A stretch of 64,000 nt of DNA from Ophiobolus disseminans (lineage: Eukaryota; Ascomycota; Dothideomycetes; Pleosporales; Phaeosphaeriaceae): positions 87,096 to 151,095 of the forward strand of contig MU006249.1 in the NCBI GenBank assembly GCA_010093685.1, in the 5' to 3' direction. The translations under genes were made by a program, and so were the position numbers. Each line of letters starts with the position of its first letter. Position 1 is the stretch's first letter. Shown in pieces: positions 41,381 to 52,522 of the stretch. The notes below the pieces were generated by a model that was not told the DNA's origin, searched no databases, and saw nothing but the letters and a program-made list of their open reading frames with translations.

Positions 41381-44300
41381 ATGCGGACCATCTTCCTGTG
41401 GGCGCTGTCGGCCCTGACTGTGGTGTATGCTCAGAAAGTGAGCAACACCGGTCTCTGTGGCAAGGCGAATGGAGGCATGATCTGTACTGGATCCTCGTAC
41501 GGAAATTGTTGCTCGGGGTACGTTTTGGTATATTGTGAACGCGTGGGACATGCTGACTTCATGCGCACAGATACGGTTGGTGTGGTAGTACTGCAGCTCA
41601 TGTACGTTCTTTTCAGAATTTTGGTTCGAACCAATGCTAACATCCGCAGTGCGGCGAGAGCTGTGATCCAGCTTATGGCACATGTACTACAACCACTAGC
41701 GGTTCGACTATCAAGATTTCTACCGATGGCTCATGCGGAGTTACCAAGGGATACACCTGCCAAGGTTCAACGTTCGGAAACTGCTGTTCTCAGTAAGTGA
41801 TCTTGAGCGCTTGCTTATCTGCTTTCCCGTGCTGACTGCACCCTCACAGGTATGGATACTGTGGGAAGACCACGTTGTACTGCGATGCCGGATGTAACAA
41901 CGCATTCGGATCTTGCAATGCTCAATCCTCGTCTAAAGCCGCTTCTTCAACGCTTCGGAGCACTCGCCCCTCTTCCGCTGCCGCCACTGCATCCGCCTCG
42001 CCCTCTGTCAAAACCACACCCAACGATCGTTGTGGAACTGGAAATGGAGCGACAGGTGGCTACAGCTGCAAAGGATCGCAGTATGGCGACTGCTGTAGTC
42101 AGTGGAACTATTGGTAAGAGAGCGACACGGATTGAACGACGATATGCTAACCGTGGACAGTGGTTCGACTGCAGACTACTGCGGTACCGGATGTTTGCCA
42201 GGATTTGGCAATTGCTGGAGTCAATCGTCTTCTGTTCGCTCATCTTCGTCTACGACTGCGAAATCATCGAGCTCGGTCAGGTCAAGCACCGTATTGTCCT
42301 CGAGCACAGCAAAGACATCAAGCACCGTATCGTCCAGCACTGCAAGGACTTCCAGCACTGTATCATCCACGATCACCTCGAAGACCTCAAGTCTCTCAGT
42401 CTCATCTAGCTCCTCGACACCAGCTCTCTCGTCGTCTTCATCGATCTACTCGTCTACCAGCTCCAGTTCTTCTCCCTCAAGCAGCATCGCAACTAGTTCT
42501 TCCGCCGCTTCGTCATCTCCATCAAGTCTGTCATCTTCGAGTGCGGTTGCATCATCGTCAGCCCTCGCTTCGTCTACTCCACTGACTCTGTCATCGACGG
42601 CCTCTTCAACACAACTCAGTTCATCTGCATCTACATCGATCTCGCCGACTTCTAGCGCTTCGTCGAGCGCTATCAGCTCCTCGGGTGCCATCAGCTCATC
42701 ATCCAGTACTCCACTGTCGCTACCCACGTTCAGCTCTACGTCTACTTTTCTCAACAGTGCTTCTTCAACAGTTGTTTCTTCTAGTACGCAGCAGACTGTG
42801 GCTTCGACCCCTATTGTGGCACCCTCGCCCAGCGCCTCCTGTTTGTTGACAAAGTACCTGAACAGTGATTTCGAGTCTGGGTCCTTCAGTCCCTTCAAAT
42901 ACATGGCATCTGGACTGGTCGGCCTCATAAATACTGCAGGTGGAGCTCATAGCGGCACGAAGATGCTTCAATGCAACAGCGGGGGGTCAAGTGGCCAACT
43001 AAACCTGTCAGCTATCATAAACATCCCTGCTGGCACCAAGGTGAACGTCAACATGTGGGGCAAATCGCTTCGAGACACAGACGGCGCCGTTGTGTTTACA
43101 ATCAAGCTGGATGGGAAAGAATTAGGCCGTGTAACCCCATCCGGTACGACGCGAAATGAGTGGGTTCGTATTGGTACCGGTGATTCTACCACGGGGCATA
43201 CGGTGGAGGGAGACAGCCACACAATCAACGCGGTGGTCGACACAACTGCATTACGCGCATCCCAGTTCTACTTAGACGATATATCGATCGTCTCCGTCGA
43301 TTGCTCAGGTGTGGCTTCCTCGAGCTCCGTGGCGAGCTCCTCGACTACTACTCAGACCTCCTCTGTCATGAGTCTGACCACCTCCAGTGTGTCATCCGCC
43401 ACTCTGTCATTGTTTTCCAGCTCTGAAATCGCATCTGCCACCAGCACCTCTGCCTCAGAGAGCCACTCTTCAACGTTATCTATCCAGTCGACCTCCAGTG
43501 GCCCTTCCAGCATCCTCGCATCATCTTCGAGCTCACTGGTCGCTAGCTTGACGCAAAGTTTAATTTTTTCGGCCTCGTTGTCCTCATCGAGCGATGCTGC
43601 ATCTGTTTCCTCCACCCAAAGTTTCTCTAGATCCAGCACGTCGAGCTCTGGATCGTCGTCAAGCTCAGTTGCCTCTAGCACCCCCTCGCCTTCGCCATCA
43701 CCGGCTGCCTGTTCACATCCAACTGTCAATGGATGCTCTGCATTTCCAAGTGCCTTCTCCAACTTTGGAGCCGGCTGCTCAGGACAGGCCAGTTCATGTT
43801 CAGGTGGCTACTATCGCGGGTGTGGTCGACAACCAGGGGCAGGTCAGTACACTGTCCTACAGAAGCTGGGAGGTTCAGCATCCTCCCCCTCCTTTGCCCA
43901 ATGTGCTGCTGCTTGCGAAGCTTTTGGAGTAGTTTGCGTAGCATTCAGATTCTCCGATGTTGATCCCAACAACGGGATATGTGACCTGTTTAGTTCATTT
44001 ACTGGATGGATCGACGCGAGCAATCCCAACATCAACACGTATTGGAAGGTGTGCAATGGAAGAAATGTTGTTGCGGGCTTGTCGAGCTCACAAGTAACGA
44101 GCTCTTCGGTTGCATCTTCTTCTTCTGTTGTAGTCACGTCGACAGCAAGCCAGTCGAGCACCCTGAGTTTTTCGGCGCCTATTTCTTCTCCGACCGTATC
44201 GTCCCTGTCGTTCGGGGAAATTCAAGCAAGTTCTTCGGTCGCAATTTCGACCACGACAGCAACGGCAGCAATACAATCCAGCGCCGTCTCAGCGACACCG

Positions 44301-47300
44301 TCTTCTTCGTCCGGCACATGTCCATACCCTACAGCTAAAAACGGAAGACCAGAGCGGCCAACTACACCGGGCACAGAATGTCCTGTACGACCTTACAATG
44401 CTCTGTCTGAGGATGGGGTCTTCTGTCCGGGATCGGATAGCTATTGCATGGCCGGACTGCTGATCGAATGCTCTCGGGCGCCGCTACCCAGTGAAGGTAC
44501 AATCATGCAAAGGTTAGGATCAAATCTCAACAAGCCCGGCAACCGTTTCGACCAATGTAGATCTGCCTGCGAAGCTGAAGCAACCTGTGTCGGGTTTGCT
44601 TGGTCGGTTTACGTCCCTAACGGCCCAGGACCTTTTACGTGCGATCTTTACAGCGAGATTACGGGCACGAGCGATACCGGTGCGACTGGTGATTACAAAG
44701 TGACTTACTTGAAAGTGTGCAATGGAAGGTCGAGTGGAGGCAGCCTCTCTAGCTCGTTGATGGCGAGTTCGACGCAAACGCAAAGTTCTTCTGCTGCCGT
44801 ATCCTCGGACAGCTCATCTATTATCACCGCCCAAAGCACAACGTCGGCCGCTTCGTCGTCGGCCAGTCCATCACTTGAAAACCAATCGAGCCCGTTCAGT
44901 GCCACCGCAACTTCGGCCGATCAGTCACCAACCCCATCCGCTTCTGCATCTCCACCATCCGCTGGGTGTGCTTATCCCACAACAGGGTGTACAGCTTTTA
45001 TCGGATCCGCCGACCAATTCGCGACCAGTTGTCCAAGCTCTGGTGGAAGCTGCAAATCCGGATATCAGCATCTCTGTCCACGTCTGTCCGCTGACGGCAC
45101 TGCCCGCGATGTAAACGGGTTTGGCTCGCTTTTAGCCCGTCTAGGGCCCAGCACCCCTTCTTTCGAGCAGTGCCAAGCCGAGTGCGAGGCTCGATCTACA
45201 TGTGTTGGATTTGCCTTCACGACTCTCCAAGCGTCCAGCTCTCGTAGGCGTCGTGCAGGAAAGAAACGTATTGCTCCCAGCCGAGTCATTACCATCAGCG
45301 GAGTCACTTGTGATCTGTACAGTCTGTTTACGCACACTGGTGAGACGTACATCCCGGCCATGAACACATTTATGAAAGTTTGTGATGGCAGGGCGAGTGC
45401 GAACACTCCCGTTTCGAGCAGCTCAGTGTCATCGGCTGTCTCAAGCAGCACTGCATTGGAAACTATCTCAAGCAGCGCCGTGTCGGAAGCTATCTCGAGC
45501 AGTACCATTTCGGTAGCCATCTCAAGCAGTTCTGCATCTGAAGCAATCTCCAGCACTAATTCGTCGCCTGGGACTGTCTTGAGTACACCAGAGCCTGTTG
45601 TTAGCACTTCGTCTGTAGTCTCATCGCTCTCCGCTACTCAAGATGCTACACCCAGTGCCTCTACTCAAGCATCGTCAAACTCCCTGGATTCTGGTCTTAC
45701 AACCTCTTCTGCGTCACAGTCTGTTACATCAACATTGGACTCGACTTCCTCGTTGGTTGTGTCAAGCTCCTCATCTCAGGTATTGTCGTCTTCGGAAAGC
45801 TACTCAAGCTCGGTTCAGTCGACTCCAACATCTTCCTCAGTCTCTAGCATTCTCGATTTGGGCTCTACCTCATCTGATCAGGCTGCGTCTAGCACTAGCA
45901 CCTCTTCTCATGAAACCCATTTGGGCACGGCTCAGCAGACTCCAACATCCTCATCAGTTTCTAGCACTGTCGTTGTCAGCTCTGCTTCGCATAGCGAGAC
46001 ATTGTCCAGCATTACGATCTCATCATCCGAGAGCCATTCAAGCTCGGCTCAGCAGACTCCAACATCCGCGTCAGTCTCCAGCACTGTCGCTGTGAGCTCT
46101 GCTTCGTCTAGCGAGACAACATCTAGCTCATCAGTCTCCAGCACTGTCGATATTAGCTCTGCTTCGCATAGCGACAAATTGTCTAGCGTTACGACCTCGT
46201 CATCTGAGAGCCATTCAAGCTCGATCCTAGTTGTGCCAACGCCTACGCCCATTCCGTCGATGGCGACCAGCACTTCTGATCATAGCTTTGCCTCGTCGAG
46301 CCAGAGCCTGTCTAGCACAGCCATTTCGTCGTCCGAAAGCCATTTGAGCTCGATTCCAGCAATGCCAACGCCGACCTCGGTTTCTGTCTCTAGCACAGTC
46401 GACACAACCTCTGCGTCGTCTAGCATCGGCGCGTTGTCTTCGGAAAGTCATTCGAGCTCAGTGCAATCAACCCCAAGTTCCTCTGGATATTCTAGCACCT
46501 CAGAGTCCATGTCGCAATCATCTACTTCTTCCCTGGTTGTCGCTACCTCCTCAACTGTTGTATCCTCAAATGTTGAATCCTCATCCGCCGCGGCATCGTC
46601 ATCCGCCGCATCCTCTTCCTTTGCACAGTCCACCGTATCGACTTCAGACGCTAGCTTGTCAATATCTTCGCAGACGACCACTTCTTTGTCCAGCGCATCG
46701 TCTCCAGTCGCCTCATCCTCTGAAAGCCATTCGAGCTCGGCGCAGTCAACGACAAGTTCTTCTCCGATTTCCAGTTCTCTAGGCTCGACAGCTCCTTTGT
46801 CTACTTCTTCCTCGATTGCTGCAACTTCATCCACTATGGTATCTTCTTCGGCCGTCGTGTCGTCCACCATTGTATCTTCGTCGACTACCCTATATTCGTC
46901 AATTAATGTACCTTCACCTTTCATATCATCTCCTGGGCTCCAGTCGAGTTCCACGTTGAACATGCTCAGCTCCTCTTCCGTTCCGCCAACAACTTTCATG
47001 ACTCTTGTCTCCTCAAGCTCAAGTTCCGCAGCCTCATCGAGCTCTTCTATCGCTCCGGCATGCTTCAATCCAACAGCTACCAACTACGTCCAGAACCCCG
47101 GGTTCGAATCAAGCGCTACTTCCCCCTGGGCCGCGACCTACTCTAGTCAATGGACCGGTCGTGGTGTTTTTGCCAACACTGCATCGAATCCTGTCGCTAG
47201 AAGTGATACTTATTACTACAAAGCCAGTGTCAACTCGGCGAATCTAGGCGCGTTCGAACTTTCCCAATCCATAACCATTGCTCCTGGATCGAGAGTCAAT

Positions 47301-48224
47301 ATCGGCGGCTGGGTCAAATCCGTACGGCCATCAAACAGCCTGGGCACGATTAGTTTCTCCTTGTATTTCGATGGAGTACTAGTGGATAGTTTCGCTAACT
47401 CGGCCGCTATCAACGGAAAGTACCAGGACCTGAGTGTTTCCAACCTGCTTGTCACTGGAACCAGTAATGATCATTTGATCAAATTTCGGGTTTCGTCATC
47501 AGGTATCACTGGCGATATTTTCGCTGCTGATGACTTCTATATCAACGTGGTTTCGGGTCCTGGCGGTATGCCTGTTTGCTCTGGGTCAGGATCTACTCCT
47601 TCCTCGATTCCTGGTCCGGTTGTCCTCACGCCCACTCCAACACCGACACCAACACCGACTCCGACTCCTACACCTACACCTACACCTACACCCACTCCTG
47701 AGCCAGCCTGTCTTCCCAAAAATCTTCTTATCAATTCTGGCTTCGACTCTTACACTGGCCCTGTGAAGTCACCATGGACGTTGAGCGCCCCAGGATGGGG
47801 TTCGACCATAACCCAAGTGGTCGCTGCCAATTCTCGTTCAGCCCCCAACGCCTTCACCGGCGCTACATCCAGCAGCGCTGGCTCGGTGCAGTTGACGCTA
47901 TCTCAGCAGTTTACCGTCCCGGCCGGCGTATCATACAAGGTCGGCGCCTTTTTCAAACCTCTACGTGCCCTGCAGGGCACTTCCTCCAACACTTTCTCGG
48001 CGTATCTTTACCTCGGCGGAATCGTGGCCGCTACCTGGAGCGGTGATACGCAGGGTTGGAAAGAGCTTGCGTCCAATACCTTCGCGGCACGGACGACAGC
48101 CTCTACGCTGGCATTTGGTCTCATCGTTACGACAAAAGGATACCCACTGGAGTACATCTTTGCTGCGGACGACTTCTACGTTACTCCTGTTACATCTAGT
48201 AGCATGCCGATTTGTGCATCCTGA
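41381..48224 (+). CDS. Giant Ser-rich cell-wall/adhesin-like protein with CBM18, Apple-like and jelly-roll-like modules
   Basis: Model: join(41381..41517, 41571..41601, 41650..41792, 41850..42113, 42161..48224), 2,212 residues. The four introns (53, 48, 57, 47 bp) have GTACGT/GTAAGT/GTAAGA donors and GCTGAC/GCTAAC branches, and splicing completes every Cys module. Order: signal peptide (MRTIFLWALSALTVVYA); three CBM18-type chitin-binding modules (about 26-68, 84-126, 165-207, e.g. GSSYGNCCSGYGWCGS); a Ser-rich linker; a CBM4/9-like module (about 419-576). Next come three Apple/PAN-like Cys modules (about 708-829, 912-1049, 1128-1271) with FxQCxxxCEAxxxCVGFA; a 550-residue Ser/Thr-rich stalk; and two more jelly-roll-like modules (about 1825-1986, 2041-2212) separated by a TP repeat. 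No GPI signal or membrane anchor is seen at the C-terminus (SSSMPICAS). Chitin binding is well supported; adhesion is inferred. Confidence 0.9.
45896..46760 (+). repeat. Degenerate Ser-rich coding repeats
   Basis: Imperfect units of roughly 100-150 nt encode SSESHSSSAQxTPTSSSVSS followed by TVxVSSASxSE. At least six are recognisable. They form the glycosylated-type stalk of the giant protein and could expand or contract by recombination. Confidence 0.7.
47626..47703 (+). repeat. Thr-Pro hexanucleotide-type coding repeat
   Basis: About a dozen ACxCCN units encode an uninterrupted (TP)n linker between the last two modules of the giant protein. Near-perfect CCTACA units in the middle suggest recent slippage. 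Confidence 0.85.
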
Positions 48225-49091
48225 TTGGGTTTGACATCTTCCTTTCTACCCATGTAATCAGTGCCTCTCGAGTCACGTCTTGAGCACCAGCTACACATGA
48301 TGTATCCCGTAGAACTTGTTTCATATGTCAATAATACAACACATCGTTCTGAACAAAACTTGTCCCACTTTACAATCTGGTTTCGTAACTTGTGCCAACC
48401 GGCCCTGGAGCATACCCTGAATGGTACGTATTTTCTGCAGGAACGCGAGACCAGAAGTAGCAGCATAAGTGAGTATACGCAAAAGATTCAAACTTGCTGT
48501 AGCGGGGGATTTTGCGACACTTTGAAGTTTCTCGCATCTTGCGACACTTCGGACACGATGCGCATTGCATCACTGCCAACTCCCTTTCTGACACTATGTA
48601 TCTCTAAAGAACATATGTCATCATCGGAACAAACTCAGCACGTCAATGCATTCCGACCGGCGTTCAAGCGAGCTGCGGCGCACCGCGTAGGATTTCTCGC
48701 AAGCTAGGCTCCATGCGGCAGGTGGTATGAAGGGATCAGCTAGGCACCAGCAATTTCCAACTCCTTCACGACGCGGACGCGCAGTCTTGGATCAAGCATT
48801 CGCAAGGCTAGCTTTGCCTCCGGTCGTTCGTTGTAGGCACCAATATTCACTTCTGATCTGCATCCGGTGCGCTTCGCACGCCTGTCGGAACCGGAGTTTA
48901 TTATTGAGCCGTACGGTATATTGACGTACGCAGGCATAGTGGGGCAACACTTTGACGATATTTAAGCTTCGCGCTTTTGCTTGTCGTATCGTTTAAACAC
49001 TACACATACTACACATACTACACCAACTAGCAACTTTGGAAGCTAGTTTTACGCCCGAACATACGCTAGTCCTACGCCCGAACACGTGACC
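48225..49091. other. Intergenic region
   Basis: 0.87 kb between two plus-strand genes. I see short tandem bits (ACTACACAT twice near 49000-49020; TACGCCCGAACA twice near 49050-49085) just before the next gene, and no further gene. Confidence 0.45.
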
Positions 49092-49957
49092 ATGTCGCCC
49101 TACAAAGCCGAGTTCATCAAGGTCGACGGCATACCCGAAGGATACGCGCAAACGACGCCCGTGGAGCCGGGGAAGAGGTTGCCGGATGGGGATGTACGCA
49201 TTGAAGTGTGTGGGGAGGGGGATGCGGATATGATTGTAAGTACCACCTACACCACATGCTCTATTATACAAAGATAGCTAACCTAGACCGACAGGCCGAA
49301 GGCTTCTACACCACCTTCCCCGAAATATTCTGGACGCGCCGCGAACCCGTAGCACTCCGGCCCTCGCTCGAAATCCGCAAATCGCGCCTCTCCGCGCGCT
49401 TACGACCTACGCTATCCATCCCAACCATAAAATGGATCAAAGCAGTTCAAACCTCGACCGGAGAAGTAATGGGCCTGGCGTGCTGGTCCCTCCCCTCCAA
49501 CCCCATATACAACCACTTCATGCGCAGCGCCACCACTTTCTACAACCTGCGCTCCAAAATTCCCTACACCGACGCCGAAATCGAGTCGCACTGGAGCCAC
49601 GTGGATCCCTCTGCGTGGGAGGATGACATGGCGCGCCTCGATCAGGAACGTCGGGACGTGATGGGCTCTGAGCCGCACTGGTTTTTGGCGCCGCTGCTGG
49701 TGTGGCCTGGGTTCCAGGGCAGAGGCGTGGGGAAGAAGTTGCTGGAGTGGGCGATGGAGAAGGCGGATGCTGCGGTGCCGCCGACGCCTATGTATCTGGA
49801 GAGCGCGATTACGGCGAGGGGCGTGTATTTGCATTGTGGGTTTGTGCCGACGGGGACGGTGAGTATGGTTAGGAGGGGGCCGGGAGTTGTCAAAGAAGGA
49901 GATGGCGCGGAGGGGCAGGAGGGTGTGCTGCAGGAGAATGCGGAGGCGAAGCCGTAA
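49092..49957 (+). CDS. GNAT-family N-acetyltransferase
   Basis: Model: join(49092..49235, 49295..49957), 268 residues; the 59 bp intron has a GTAAGT donor, a GCTAAC branch and a GACAG acceptor, phase 0. The C-terminal half has the acetyl-CoA binding motif A of GNAT proteins (LLVWPGFQGRGVGKKLLEWA, with Q/R-x-x-G-x-G/A) and the following YLESAITARGVYLHCGFVPT (motif B, ...A...Y..CGF). The N-terminal half (FYTTFPEIFWTRREPVALRP) is typical of fungal GNATs of unknown substrate. It is probably cytosolic, with no targeting signal. Acceptor molecule unknown. Confidence 0.9.
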
Positions 49958-50213
49958 GGGGATGATATCGGGTTGGATGTGAGGGTACGGAAGGACACGG
50001 GGCCGCTCAGGCTTTGGAAAGTAGAGCGAGTAGTTGTGGGTGAAACGGGGTTGTGGCTTGATGTTACGGGATGGCGTTGTATTGTTTGGTAATGCGTTCA
50101 GCAGCATTAGGCAAAACCTTTTGCTGCCTTACATGAGGTAGAGGTCAAGTGTCCTCGAGAAACAAGAGCGTAAGACGCGATGATGGATGCCAGCTCGCAA
50201 GACGGTACCAATC

Positions 50214-52138
50214 TCAGTCTTCAGGTCCATTTTGAGCAGACTCATCTTCAAAAACAAGTCTTCCGTCCTCACACTTCGTCAGGCGCACTTTAATGCCTTT
50301 GCTCCTCTCCAAGAGCGAATGGTAGTTGTGTTTCCCACTTCTGCCAAAACCCTGAAGCATATCGCTGCTCTCGTTTTCGCGTGACGATCCTTCAATATTG
50401 TAAAAGTAGCCCGTCAAGACAGAAGTCTTGAACAGTTGCTTGCTGTGATCAGACTCCAAAATAGTGAGTACGAGAAAGACGACAGCGGACAGCACTATGA
50501 TACCAGGTAGCGTTGCCCATTCCCACCGGACCTTGACGTATGTCTTCGTTGTATACGCAACGCCTGGGATCTTTGAGCGTTGAACGTTTTGAGAGCTGCG
50601 CATGAAGGCGTTGAGGGCTGTGCTCAGCATATCGACTAGTTCGTCGGGTCTCATTTCTGCTAGTAAGTCGGTTGTAACTTCCATGGTAGCTAGCCTGTCC
50701 ATGACTAGAGCTACAGCAGAGCCGAAGTTCCGCCGCTTTAATCGTAATCGAAGGACTATTTTTTCTGAGCTGCCTGATGTCGTGTCGTTATTGCTGTATA
50801 CGTTTGTGTAGTTATTCTTGCGCTCTTCGTCTTCGAGGAGGATCAGCGGAATCCTACGCTCCACAGCTTTCAGTTCGCCGTTCTGAATAGTAGCGTTCTC
50901 GGTTTTGATAGCGCACATCTTGATGCGACACCGACTGAGTTTCGTTTCTAGCCCGTTCCACTTGTACAAATTTTCGTACTTCGGAAACATGCTCGATAGA
51001 GCCCGGATATTCACGACGACGATATCCACCGAATCTGGTGAGGTTTTTTTGCTCGCAGAATCTTTGTCAAATATCATCGTGTCCTCAGGCCAGTAGATCT
51101 CTGTCTGGTTCTTGGTGTAAAATCCGTCTTTAGGTCGCACAGTCTTGATTTTTTTGGATATGCTGGACATGTTGGAGCAGTTTGCAAAATAATGATCGGA
51201 TGGCCCCAGGTATCGAGCAGCACCCGCGCGTTGTGCAATTAATTTGAAGCCGTCAACGTCGAGTTTGCTTATGTTTAGCCTGGTATCGTTCGGTGACAGC
51301 AGATCACCCCCGTTTCTTACATATGTATACGCACAGCCCATCTGCGAGCTGTTCAACGTGACTAGTTCGTCACATGACGCGCACGTACCCAGAGAATAAT
51401 GAGAAGGCATGAAACAGTCCGCTGCTGGGCATACGAAGTGTGATGTGTACTTTGTGGAAGGGTTGTAGAGAAGCTCGATGATGTTCTGTAACAGCGCCAG
51501 TGCGGGTGTATCTTAGGCAGCATGAATTAACTGAGCATGAACAGTACCACAGTGCACAATGACTTACCTTTGTTATGGCTGCCTTCCATAGGCTTCAATT
51601 CAAATCTCTCTGCGCTTAGCACATAGGCTGTGGCGTTTGAGGACAGGGTTTGTCGGGGCGAGAACTCGATGATCTGCTGGGTGAACGGCTCGAATGCCAA
51701 CGCTAGAATCGTTAACACTGCACCCAGCGCTGCAATTGCCCTCATGTCTTTTCGCATCCTGAACAGATACATGACTGATCCCCACGGTCCGCGACTTGCT
51801 TCGTCATGGATCTGCAGCCGATCTAGGGTGCTGTGTTGCTTTTCGAAGTGATTCCATTTGAGCTGGCTGAGTCCCCCAGCGAGCGCAACCAACAAGGCTG
51901 AACGCGCAAACGTAGAGAAGATGGCGATGAGCGAGTTGAGTTGAATGGGAAGTTTCCAGTCCGATAGCAGTCGGTTGTTCATGTAGCAGAGAATGGTAAG
52001 GATCAAGCTCATGGAGACGAGGGAAACCACAACAGCAGCAAGTTCCCACCACCAGCCGAATAGGGAGGCTCGCTCACGCAATGGCCTCAAGGTTTTGCGA
52101 GGACGTTTGGTAACGCTCTGTTGAATGTCGCCTTCCAT
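50214..52138 (-). CDS. DUF3176-type multi-pass membrane protein
   Basis: Model: complement(join(50214..51511, 51568..52138)), 622 residues from the ATG at 52138. The 56 bp intron has a GTAAGT donor and a TAAG acceptor, and splicing joins NKG to D-T-P-A-L-A-L-L-Q in frame. The frame is open upstream to about 52186 with a CACAG acceptor there, so a 5' exon is possible. The N-terminal part shows the DUF3176 pattern: SLFGWWWELAAVVVSLVSM, a second segment near LIAIFSTFARSALLVALAGG, then GLSQLKWNHFEKQHSTLDRL and IAALGAVLTILALAFEPFTQ. A Cys-containing extracellular region follows (CPAADCFMPSHYSLGTCASC), and a last membrane segment (LPGIIVLSAVVFLVLTILES) precedes a short tail. Common in filamentous ascomycetes; function unknown. 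Confidence 0.85.
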
Positions 52139-52186
52139 CTCTTGTGTATAGTCAGTAGGCTTGAAGATAGTCGATTCCTGTGACAA

Positions 52187-52522
52187 TGTTGAAGGCAGCC
52201 AGAAGGAGTGTCAGTGTTCTCTGCAGAGTGACAAGGTCTAGTGTGGCTGAGCATGAACCTATTTCTGACAGTCTGACATGACTCCAACAAGCATTGTCGC
52301 AGATCGCGCCGTGTAAGAAATCTGCCTGACCAAAACAGGCTAAGCGTAGAGACATTTCCAGAGTCGTGATGGATGACCGGAGCTTGGACAGATTGAGGTT
52401 GGGAAGGTGGGGAAGTCGCGACCTCTTCCAGTGCCATGTCACACACTTTGCTACAACGGCGAGAGAATGTAGCGGCCATCGCACGTGCGCAGTGCCGATG
52501 TTGTTATACGTTAGTTATTCGA
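52187..52522. promoter_or_regulatory. Divergent promoter region
   Basis: About 0.3 kb between the DUF3176 gene (minus) and the second HET gene (plus). An ATG frame on the minus strand from 52437 lacks a good donor, so it is not accepted as an exon. The two genes must share a very short promoter. Confidence 0.45.

Noticed and set aside
42160..47100. Long antisense and out-of-frame ORFs within the giant Ser-rich gene.
   Set aside because: Repetitive TCx/AGC codons give low-complexity shadows in the other frames; the sense frame contains all Cys modules.
52187..52437. Possible 5' exon of the DUF3176 gene from the ATG at 52437.
   Set aside because: No GTRNGT-type donor exists in its frame before the CACAG acceptor, so the ATG at 52138 was used.
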